Positions 12,432 through 23,026 of a DNA stretch of 64,000 bases are shown in pieces. The DNA lies in assembly GCA_932294295.1 (NCBI GenBank), contig OW028580.1, positions 31,504,136-31,568,135 on the forward strand, read 5' to 3'. Both the position numbers and the translations under genes were made by a program. This DNA comes from Alitta virens. Lineage: Eukaryota; Annelida; Polychaeta; Phyllodocida; Nereididae. The stretch's first letter is position 1. The number at the start of each line of letters is the position of its first letter. The notes under the pieces are model-generated. The model saw only the letters and a program-made list of their open reading frames with translations, did not search any database and was not told the DNA's origin.

Positions 12432-13868
12432 TGTGGCAGTGTGACAAACTGTACAGAAGATTCAGATTAAGTGTAGGACACCCGGGTATCCGATCTAGCC
12501 CTGAAAGGAAAAGAAAGGAGATTGGAGTAGTCCTTTTCCTATTGTTTTTAATTTGTACACAATTGATGCCCTGTTTATGCTCCGCCTAAGATATTTTTTC
12601 ACATCCGAAAATTATAGGCTCAAATTCAGGACCTAAAATTGTACCAAACACCTTGGAGTACATGTAATACAAAATCAACTGAATTGCATATGATGCTGCA
12701 GCACCCTCCTGCCAAATGCGCATCTGAGGACCTAAACACAAAGTAGCTCAGAATTTTACTTCATGAACTATTTCAGTAGAATAACTGATAGTTCATCAGA
12801 TTTGGTCTGATCTTTTAATTTTATTTTTTTGCATTCTGCTGTCATGAAGACTTACATTGTATGATGGAATGTGTCTGCTTCTACATAATGTACTTATACA
12901 CCTGGGGACTATTAGAGAGATAAGAGAGTAACAAAGAGACGCACATTGCAAAATGACGTTTGGACAACACATACTGAATGAAATTTTTAAACCAATTGGT
13001 AAATTAATTGTAAGACTCTTTATGTACAAATTGATGTAGTACTTTGTTCCTACAAAGGACAGTTATATGACATTATTTGCATGTGAAGTCAATATTTCAA
13101 AATCAGTATTCAATATAGTTGACATAAAATCAGGTCATGAGTCGTTTTTGTCAATAAATGCTAATTTTGTTTATAATAACCTGTTTACAAGTAGACTGCT
13201 TAATTATTTTGCGAGCACCAGCTGGCAGTCTACCGAAAGTGAAAATCAATTAATTGGTGACCTACTCTTATATCGCTACGCACATTCAAATGTACGGCGA
13301 ACCGCACAAAATAGTTCTTATTTCACCGCTCCAGATTGGTAGTATTCGACAGTGCTTTATCATGCAGCACTTACGTTTCGTCAAGCACAAAGTGTATTCG
13401 ACTGAGATTACAAAAAAAAAGGTAAATTTTCGTGACGAAAAAAGTGCGTAATCGTCTGTAAAACACGTGATCATATGTTGGCAAAACTGTAATGGAGAGC
13501 GACGCCGATTCGCGTCTTCAGAGTCATTTTACAGAACAATGAGATCAGAGTTGTTCCAATTCACACCATAAGTGAACTACAAATAAAATTATGTAAATAA
13601 GGAACTTGGAAATTTGAAAATTGGACGAAAATTGAAGGAGCTGTTAAATTAAATGTTTCATGAAGCGAGGACGCTAATGACGTTCATTTGTGCCTCGTTT
13701 TCATGTCATTGGCCATAAAAGACAATGCAATGTAAACAAACAGGCAATTTTTGATGGCATGGAGTAGATAAGATTGAAAGGTACATGTATGTGTAAGGCC
13801 AGTTGTTTCTTATCATGATTGAGTCTAGTTTTATTTTTGTCAGTGTGTCAAATATGTTCAGCAAATGG

Positions 13869-14090
13869 CTACTCTTCTGGGATGCCACTAAATTTAGTTC
13901 CAGATAAGATATCCTCAATTTGCATTGTAACCAAGGTCACCAGATAGACTATCAGCTAAGGTAGTGGAGATAGAGGCCGTTTTGAGACCTGGGCGCCTGG
14001 ATAATTTGCAAAATAAAAAATCCAAGGCTAGTCTCAAATTAAATTAGAGGAAGATCAAGTGAAGCATTCATTTGCGGTAGATCATTTCTT
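13869..14090 (+). repeat. Dispersed repeat with coding-like FWDATKF segment, unit 1 of copy 1
   Basis: This block is about 70-80% similar by eye to 15037-15330. Both contain TTCTGGGATGC, ACTAAATTTAG and AAGGTCACCA, then a segment ending in GAAGATC and GCGGTAGAT. In the plus frame both translate to FWDATKFSS near the start. Copy 1 lacks two short segments that copy 2 retains at 40391-40635. Confidence 0.6.
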
Positions 14091-14341
14091 TCCATGTGCA
14101 GAATTATAGTTGGCATATTTGCTTGCTAAGTTCAGAGTGTGCCAATCATTCTGCAAGGCAGTGTACCATCACTCACACCTCGCAGCTCTTGACAAATAAA
14201 GACTGATTTATTTTTATTTATTGTGTTCTGTGTTTGTCTATTTATTTGTTCTAAAGGTCTGCCTTATCGTCTCAAAAATCATTCACTTTTGTAAATATAT
14301 CCTTTTTTCGTAATGTAACATTTGCTTTCTCTGTCTTTATA

Positions 14342-14386
14342 GCATGGCCCTCATTTGCATCCGAGTTCGCAGAATGAGGGCCATGC
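14342..14386. other. Perfect 14-bp hairpin, copy 1
   Basis: GCATGGCCCTCATT (14342-14355) pairs with AATGAGGGCCATGC (14373-14386) around a 17-base loop. It is unchanged in copy 2 at 40886-40930. Its function is unknown. Confidence 0.85.
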
Positions 14387-15036
14387 AGCAGTCTTTATAT
14401 TTTTGTGTGGGATTATATGTGCACGCGGTTTTACAGCCTTCCTACCTACCTGAATCTATTTTATCTGAAAATTAATAATTCACACACTATTACTAATCTT
14501 CCCATGCTGTTTATTTTCCACAATCATTTTCATTCAGTGAATCAGCAATTTCAACTTCTGCTTCTTAAAAAAATGAGTTATCACTGAATGACTTAGTCAT
14601 CGCCTAAAACCTAATTACGCATTTTCAATGATATAAAAAGGGACAGTTGGCACTAAGGTGTGCAGAGTCCCACTGTCCAGACAATATTTATTCAATCTGT
14701 TGCAATATACAAGAAAAATGACAAGACTGCTGCCAGGGGCTAGGTGTGCATATAATAAGTTTCCAGGCACTCAGCTTTTATATTTACACCTGTAACAGGT
14801 TTCAATGTTTTGTTTATGTGTCTTGTTATGCATATAAATTGTGTGTTCTATGTATGTATGTATAAGCTTATGTACATTTTAAGCTGTGTTACAAATAAAG
14901 ACCAATTTCAAGAATTTCAACGCCCTGGAACTTAATGAAAGACGTATGATGTAAGACCCACCTGAATGTGCTGCAAGCCCGATTCAAAGTAAAGTGTTTT
15001 AAACATATCAGCAAGCAGCCAATTTCCATCTAGAAA

Positions 15037-15330
15037 CCTTGTTCTTCTTTCTGGGATGCTACTAAATTTAGCTCCAGAATAGATAAGGAATATGTCTGGA
15101 AAGATTGTTATCCTCAATTGGCAAAAGACACAGCCAAACAATGTGTAGCAAGGTCACCATCGGCTGAGGTAGGGGAGATGGGAGGCTATTTGGGAGATGG
15201 GAGGCTATTTGGGACATGGGGTAAATTAGGACACCTGCCCTATCTGGATAAATTAAGTAATCCAAGCCCAGCTTTAAATTGAAGTGGAGGAAGATCTAGT
15301 GAAGGGTTCGTTTGCGGTAGATTATTTCAT
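15037..15330 (+). repeat. Dispersed repeat with coding-like FWDATKF segment, unit 2 of copy 1
   Basis: Second member of the pair with 13869-14090. It includes two tandem 18-bp GGGAGATGGGAGGCTATTT units. In copy 2 the same block lies in a 104-residue open plus-strand frame (41512-41826), while copy 1 carries an in-frame stop from an A/T difference (AGAATAG versus AGATTAG). Confidence 0.6.
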
Positions 15331-15993
15331 GTTTGTGAAGGTTTAAAGTGAACTTTTCATTGATGCTTTTTAACCCTATTGCTTCTTAGGATAGTAGGTA
15401 CACATATCAGTTGTGCCATACCAGTGTTTCATATGTAGGGATTTGATCAAGCATAGTGGTAATTACACATAGCCTGAATGGAAGAGTGACCGGTTATTTT
15501 AGTAATTGGAAATTAATTAATATTATCAAATTATGGCAAAAACCAAAAAGAATAAAGCCGGGATCTACAGTCAGAGCTTGGAGGAAATAGAGAAGGAGGG
15601 AACATTGAGGTACATCAAAGGTTGAATCACTGTCGCACCAGAAGCTCAATAACCAGAGGACCAGCAAGGGCAATTGTGCAACAAAATGTTTGAAATAAAC
15701 AAATTTATCAGTTTTCAAGCAAAATTATTTGCATTGCATGATATACATAATTTGGTTATTCTGAGAAGGGAAGCACTAAAAATATACACTAGGTGGACAT
15801 AAATCACACTTAATTTTAATTCAATCAGATGTATAGTTGTTGAGATATGGCTGTTGAAGTGTGTGCTTATCTTAAAATTTAGCAGACAAGCCACAGCAAG
15901 CCGTGAATATAGGTTACATTATCTAAGCATAATTTTATTATGTGGGTATTACATGAAAGAACTTTATGTGGTCAGTCAGAGTTTCTCGGGCTA

Positions 15994-16025
15994 GGAGTCA
16001 CTATACATGAAGTCATAGTGACTCC
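15994..16025. other. Perfect 11-bp hairpin, copy 1
   Basis: GGAGTCACTAT and ATAGTGACTCC are separated by a 10-base loop. The copy 2 equivalent is 42538-42569, unchanged. Confidence 0.8.
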
Positions 16026-18897
16026 ATGGTATGACAGGCAAAGGCTGTGTGTTGGACTGCCAGGTGCTGTGTGTCCCTTTGTTTCATTTTTGCACACAGG
16101 CTTATTTAATAAGCCAAATTGTTGGTTTCTGGTCGACAGCCCAGCGGCCCACCTACCAAAACTAAATCTAATTAATTCAGTATTTGGGTCATTCCACAGA
16201 AACGGTGCACATTAACCACTTCAGTTGTCAGAAATGCAACATTATGAAATTTCATACAGTGTTGTAATATGATAACAACAAAATTTTTTTAATCTTAGTT
16301 CCAAAATGTATTTCAAATGGTCAGTCATATGACCTAATATCGCATAATTGACATTTAGAAACTTTATGCAATATATCTGAAAGGGAAATGCAGGTAAATT
16401 CATCGAAGTTTCCAGTTCTATTTGGTGTACTTTTAGAATTCCTTTGAAGTTATTTTCTGTGATAAATAGCTTCCACATAAACTTGGGAACAGGAAAGACA
16501 CAACCAAATCACCCCACACCAATAGAAACCCCTTTTCTTAAAATACTGAAAACAATTATTTCTAAATGAAGCAGACATCCTGAATTCTCCCATATCAGTG
16601 CTGTCATCTCTTGGAAAATTCATAGACCTTACAATTTTTGACATACTTATTCTTAGAATGTGTTATCAGAACTATATGAAAGAATCTGTATTCAATTGTG
16701 TACTTAATTAATATTCATGAGCTGATCACATGATACGAGCATGGCACATATAGAGGTGGGTTGAACAGGCTGGGGTTGTATAATAATGTAATGCTAAAAA
16801 ACAAATGATATGCTTTATTCAAATTTACAGACACTTAAGGGGAATGGATGATGTTCAAACTTTTGATACAATAGTTCGACTTATTTTTAAATATTCAACC
16901 TTCAGTACCATGCTATACCTCAATCGAATATCGACATTTTAAACCTTTAGAAAATATTTTTACCTTGAGGCCTAGTGCAAAAATAATGCAGCCTATACTA
17001 CTGCTTCTGCAGTTTTTTTTTTATATTTACCTTATATTTTGAGAGTCAAATCAACTCTGTCGTTTTGATTTTTAACCAAATCAACAGCAAAAAAGTGGCA
17101 TTTTCTCATTTTCAATGTGAAATTTTGAAGTTGTTTCCATTTATTACTCAGATCTTTACAAATTTATTGATCCATTGGATCAAATAGCATAACATCATGA
17201 TATTATATGTTTTTAATATCTTTCCAGATTTTTGTAGAAATTCCTTGGTGTCCCTAGCATTAGGCCCAAAATGCCAATGTTCTGAAATCATCTGCCTATA
17301 AACTAATAAACATTAACTCTAAAGAATCATAATATTACGTGAATGAGCCACCTGTGTACTTACAGCATAGGAAAAATTAGAACACTAATGTTAAGACTTC
17401 GGTGGTGGTACATGTGAAACATTAAATTACTATTCATTTTTGCCAATTTTTACAAAATACAACAGATCAACCGACTCCATGTAGTAAACTGAGGAAATGA
17501 TTAAATACTGATACTTACAATAATACCAATAACAAAATTGAGGATTAACTGCAAAACTGCAAATAATAATGCCCTTATAGGCACATATGCATTATGATTT
17601 TTTTTAAAGGATGGGCGACCTTTAACATTAAAGAGGTACAATAACGAATTCAAGCTTTCAGAATTTTTTCTGGGTTCTGTAACTTAATTTAAAGAGCTGA
17701 GATATCAGGTGCTGCAATGGCAACTTTGGTACCCTCAAGCATCTAGATATGTTGAGCTAATGACCTAATTTTCAATATTTAAGTTTTGTCAGGCAAGGAG
17801 TAATCCAATATTAAAGTTAAAAGTAATAAAATAATTCCTTCATGGCTTTTCAAATTTTAGGTCACAAAAGTAGTAAGATTCCGTATCGTGACTGCTTTTT
17901 GTGAGTTTTTCTGGGAGTTGGGGGGGAGGGGGGATTTTTCGAAACCCACTTTCATACTTATAAGCAGACTTTGCAGGTCGATAGTACCTAAGTTAGCAGC
18001 TTTTAAATTTCAAAATTTTCAGAATAACAAAAGATACGGAAAATACAATAACAATATTACTTTCCTCATTTTTGGAAAATTATAATAAAGACACTTACTA
18101 TAACAGTTATGAGGCTTCAGCCAGACTGAAAGATTGTAGCCAAATCTTCGAAGTTTTTCACAAATGCAGAAATATAACTTGATATATCTAAAAAATGGAC
18201 CGAAAACGTGGAGTGTTATATATTAATGATATCCTGATTTTTTAACCTTGCATTCTCTGCCACATTGAAGTTTTTGGTTACTAATATTAGACTCAAACAG
18301 TGATTATTATCAATGCTTAAACTAAAGGCTACAAAATGGTAATATGCATCACACATTTACATTGTGAGTACAATTTTGGCCAAAACTATTATTTCCTAAC
18401 TTACAGAAGTGATTTTAACATCCTGTTGACCTTTACAAACTACATATTCTCTGAAAACAGCTCAAACATTTATGTAAGTTTCTACGTTGAAGACAACATT
18501 CGTTCTTTCATGCTTCATAGTATCCACACTTAACACTTGATGTAAATGAGCAAACTTTGGTGCAGTTGCCATCAGTTATTTGTCATATTCCTAATTACGA
18601 TAATAAACTTCAATCTTACAGTGTATGCTTCGGATCCACAAGCTAATATGATGGCCATAACCTGACCTCAGGTCTAGTATAGATCTAAAGGCTAGGGTAC
18701 TTGACTGGAGATTTTTATAATAAATAAATGGTAACAAAGCTGCATGCTCTGACTTTGTAAAAAAAAAACAGGGGAGTTGAGTTTTGCATACGCCTGATTA
18801 TCCACAGATTTATACAATTATTGAAGTGCACCTGATCTGTCTCCAGAAATTTTTTTTGGCCAAATATATTAACCTTATACATATATTTTAGTCATAT

Positions 18898-21800
18898 GGG
18901 GTGCCGGAAATGGGGGGGCAGGGGGGACAATTGCCCCCCCCCCTGCCTTTCAAGTGGGGGGGGGGGGGGCAAGGGGGGGGCAAGGGTGCCCTTTTTGCAG
19001 TAAGGTGATTTCTTTTTTGTAATAACAACTTGTGTGCCAATTTATATAATATATATATTTTTTTTGGTTCTAACTGATGTTGTGAGGGGGCGATAGGGGA
19101 GATGGAAATGCCCCCTGGTGAGTGTGTGAAAAACAAATTTTCCTAGAATCTAAAAATAGCCCTATAAGGTCATGACTCATGAATGCACTTGACAAGATAG
19201 AGGTGAGACACTGTGAGAGGTCAACAGTATCAATATAATCATGCCTAATTCTGAAAGAAACAAGAAAGTTAAAGAAAAAAAACTGAAGGAACTGGCAAAA
19301 ATTAGAGGTCAGACATCAGTGGCATTATTCTTTCAAACACCAAAAGAAGACAATGACAGTGACTCTGAAGTCAGTGAAGAGAAAATTCAACAACACAGCA
19401 GCATGGTAGATGACACTGCAGATTTGAACATTGATACAAGGTATGCCATACTTCACCCTCAGAGGGCATGCACTGGCCCATTTGTGGAGATGTTTTAAGA
19501 ATCACCCAAAATGTACATGTGTGGCCAGTGTGGACTGTGTGGGATAAAATATAATTAATGGATTAAATGCCTCTTCTCTGACACTGTCACACTGATTATT
19601 ATCATTTTCTTTTTCTTTGAGTTTGAGGTGGGCCTATAGTAGCATAACTTGCTTTTACCTATGTTCTCCACAGTTTTTCCAACATGTCATGCTCATCAAA
19701 TTTAATTCAGAAAAATTATGCCTTTTTTATGTATAGGCCTATATTTTGTTGCACTGTTTTTATTTTTTTATTTTTTGCAATGTATGTCACAAAATTGCTT
19801 GCAATGTGTCTAAGTTGCTAGTACAAATTTTAAATTGACCATTAAAAATAGTACATTACAGAAGAAATAGACTTCTGTGACTTCCCTACAAAATTAATTT
19901 TAACTTTGTAGAGTGCCTGAAGAAATAGTCAGACTACCCTTTTCTACTGACCCTTGGATTAAAGAAGGAAAAGACTTCAAAAACGATGAAAAAATTAAAA
20001 GTGGAGAGCTATCTAAAGGAAGATACTTCCAGGCATCATGGTTGGACAAATATTCCTGGTTATGGTACAACAAAAACAAAAGAGTGGCCTTCTGTGAGCC
20101 TTGCACCAAATTTAAAGCTCCTCAAATTCTGGGCCATATGTCATATGTTGTATTCTCTGAAGGGACTACTGGATTTCAGAACTGGAAAAAAGGTGTTGAA
20201 AGATTTCAAGAACATGAACAAAGTGAAAATCATAGAATGGCTTGGAATGCAATGGTGGCAAGCCAGGCTCAAGGTAACATCACTCAGCAACTGAGTGAAC
20301 AGATGAAACGTCAGCAGGATTTGCGTCGCAAAGGTCTGATAGCGCATTTGAACACCATGAAAACATTGCTCAGACAAGGACTACCACTACGCGGCCACAC
20401 AAATGAAGATTCCAATATCATCCAGTTTGATAAAGATAAATCTCAAGAATTGCCAGGTCTACAGCTGCTAATGCAGGAGAACAAATATTTTTCCCATGAT
20501 ATCCTGAAGGACCAGGAAGACATGGTGGTTCTTAGTGCAAGACGTAAATTACTATTGGAAATCAACAGGAGTGAATTCTTTGCTATCATATGCGATGAAT
20601 CGAGTGACATATCGAAGACAGAGCAGTTGTCATTCTCCCTGCGTCACTGTAACACTAGCTACGAGATTTCTGAGAGCTTTATAGGTGTCATGCCATGTGA
20701 TGATGGGTTGACGTCAGAGGCTTTGCTTAAGTATGTGGATGATATATTGGTTCGTTGCAATTTGCCAAAAATGAAGTTGGTGAGCATGGCATTTGATGGA
20801 GCATCCTCAATGAAGAGGCTTGCTACACTTGTTAAGGAGAATATTTCGCCTCATTCCATCTACATACATTGTTTGGCTCACTGCAATGAACTTGTTTTCA
20901 AGGATGCTACTGCTTCTTCCACTTTGTTTGCAGATGCACAAGCTCTTTGTGAGGACCTGTATGTGCTTGTTGGGGTTTCTCCAAAAAGGGTTCTTCTTTT
21001 TGAAAACATCCAAAAGGAGTGTGAATCTGATGTCATCAGGATAAAACAGTTGTCTCGCACCAGATGGACAACTCGCGGGGCTGCCTCGGATGTCATTCTA
21101 AAGAAGAGTGCTGAGCTGACCCAAGTATTGGAAACACTGGCAAATGACAGGACACTCACTCTAGAGTGTAGGGCAAGGGCAAGAGGTCTCAAAGAAAAGA
21201 TAGCATCACCAGTTGAAATTTTCAAACTTGCTGCCACAAATGAGATAGCCCATGTTCTTGAGCGTAACTCAAAGGTGCTGCAGAGCGAAACTCTTACAGC
21301 AAAAATGGCTTGTGACAGCCTGGAAAGAACTCTTATGATGATCCAGGAACTGCGCGATCAGTCACAGAAATTTGTCACCATAGCTGAGCAACTAACAATG
21401 AAAACAGTACCTGATGAATCTCACGATGGTGGTACAGGCAGTAAAAGGAAAAGAAAAACACCTCAGTACATGGAGGATTATGTTGCTCATTCAATAGCCC
21501 CAACAGGATCTAATAATATCAACGAGAAGCTGGAGCTGTCTAGATTGCTTATGGAGGCTATTGATGTTATCACCACAAAAATGAAGTCAAGATTTGATCA
21601 AAATGACATGGCAATTCTTAAAAATGTGGAAAGGATCCTGTTGAATGCAGCCAACAATAAGCATGATCCAGACCTTTTGGAAAGCCTGCATAAATATTCA
21701 GGCATCATTAACATGAAAGCTTTACACAAAGAGCTGGAGGAACTCCATGTACACATTAAACTTTACAACAAGTATGTTAATGATCCCTCTCACTTTGTTT

Positions 21801-22462
21801 CCAAGGTGAAAAAATTATGTGAAATACTCAACGCCAAAGTTTCATCTAAAGAGTGTTTGCCAGAAATCCATAAACTCCTGATGTTGTATTGCACCGTGCC
21901 GCTAAGTTCTGCCACTGCTGAGAGAAGTTTCAGTGCCATGCGAAGAGTTAAGTCTTGGCTTAGGTCTACAATGTCTGCAAATAGCTTAAACAATGCGATG
22001 TTCAGTGTTATTCATAAAACCAGAGTGGGTGAAGTGGACACAAAGGAATTAGCAGCTGAATTCATTGCTGTAAATGAGAGGAGAAGAGCCTACTTTGGAA
22101 ATTTCTAGTTTAGTCTTTTGAACCAAAATTTTATATCAGAACTTTGGTGTCTGGTGCTATTAACAGTCAATTAAGTATTTAAATATAATCCTACTATTAA
22201 CTTCACTTCATTGACTTCAGGTCTTGAATTATCAGTTTATCATAGCAGCATTTTCTTGTTATTTAAGTGTAAATTTTAATAGATACAAATGCAGTGTTCC
22301 CATGGTTGTTTTGTGAATAAAGGTAGTGTTCATTTAATGACTTATATTTGTACTTATAAGTATAGTGATCATTATCGTTGGTCGTTGCTTCCCCCCTTGC
22401 CCCGTGATTTGCCCTTTTCTCGGAGTCGCCCCCGTCGCCCACTGCCTTTTCCGGCACCCCTG
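18898..22462 (+). mobile_element. hAT transposon at the duplication junction
   Basis: A 3.56-kb element with terminal inverted repeats GGGGTGCCGGAAA (left, 18898-18910) and TTTCCGGCACCCCTG (right, to 22462). A G-run/C-run subterminal hairpin region lies at 18913-18983. The right end is complete, ending CTG and followed by GTTGACCT. The left end lacks the terminal CA and has no target duplication. It abuts the final base of duplication copy 1. The transposase is intact, so the element may be or recently was autonomous, although the missing left CA would impair further movement. Confidence 0.9.
19241..22108 (+). CDS. hAT transposase with TTF zinc finger, intact
   Basis: The CDS is join(19241..19440,19912..22108), giving 798 residues. 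The intron is defined by ATACAAG|GTATGC and TTTGTAG|AGTG, which fuse the two frames into one uninterrupted protein. Exon 1 encodes a lysine-rich start and an acidic stretch. Residues about 95-160 form a TTF-type zinc finger (SWLDKYSWLWY, FCEPC, then HEQSENH). The RNase H-like catalytic triad is visible as D295 (ICDESSD), D362 (AFDGASS) and E737 (TAERSFS). The C-terminus is the hAT dimerisation region. It resembles ZMYM1/DUF4371-type hAT transposases. It would act in the nucleus, cutting and pasting the element. No disabling mutation is visible. Confidence 0.93.
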
Positions 22463-23026
22463 GTTGACCTCTATCTCTTTCAAACGTAGGCGTCCTAAAT
22501 TGCAGACCATGCAGACCGTTCCGACTGATGCTGATACATTCATATCTCTGAACAAATTCACACATGTAATAATTCAAGAATTAATTAAAGGGCCCTAAGC
22601 TTGAAAATTCTGTCCAATGATTTCAAATTGGCATATCTTCGTAAAAAATGATTTGATTTTCAGTCCGTTTTCACTCACATGTAGTATAAATTATGTGTTT
22701 TGTCCACACCCCTACCTTTGTATACTTAAATTATCATTGTGATCTACAAAATCCATATAGAGCTCTCAAATCTTTATTTTTTTCTTCAATAAAAAAACAA
22801 AATGCTATGCAGATATTACTGAAAACAGTATTACTGAGCAGAAACATGTGTCCTCACTGTTTGAAAAGAAATCTACAACTCCGTTTATGGTGACTTTGAA
22901 ACCTCCTAGTAGAGATTTATAGGAAAATATTTATATTATTAATACCAGAAAGTGCTAAGATCAGTGGAATGTTTCATGAGACAGAAATAAATGTTTCTGG
23001 ATTTATTTATCTGTTGGATATAGCAG

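Larger units (their letters stand above)
12452..18890. other. Copy 1 non-coding stretch downstream of the lectins
   Basis: There are no convincing genes. Open frames at 13067-13342 and 15940-16215 are preserved in copy 2, but the non-coding DNA around them is equally conserved, so this is not evidence of coding. The stretch includes two hairpins and a two-copy dispersed repeat, listed separately. Confidence 0.5.
1213..18899 (+). repeat. Large tandem duplication, copy 1
   Basis: This 17.7-kb block recurs in the same order and orientation at 22463-45441. The left edge is the octamer GTTGACCT (1213-1220), and the right edge is the shared string ending CATATGG at 18893-18899. Long stretches are almost identical between copies, for example the lectin exons and 14342-16025. 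Copy 1 keeps the empty site of the hAT element and 463 bp (1530-1992) that copy 2 has lost. It alone carries the nested MITE at 9262-9685 and about 97 bp near 7966-8062. Low divergence points to a recent event. Two allelic haplotypes wrongly placed in series by an assembler is the main alternative. Confidence 0.95.

Noticed and set aside
13067..13342. A 91-residue plus-strand frame identical in both duplicates (39579-39854)
   Set aside because: The surrounding non-coding DNA is equally identical, so conservation only reflects the recent duplication. There are no splice or domain signals.
15940..16215. A 91-residue plus-strand frame conserved in both copies
   Set aside because: Same reason; it also contains the perfect hairpin at 15994-16025 and has no recognisable domain.
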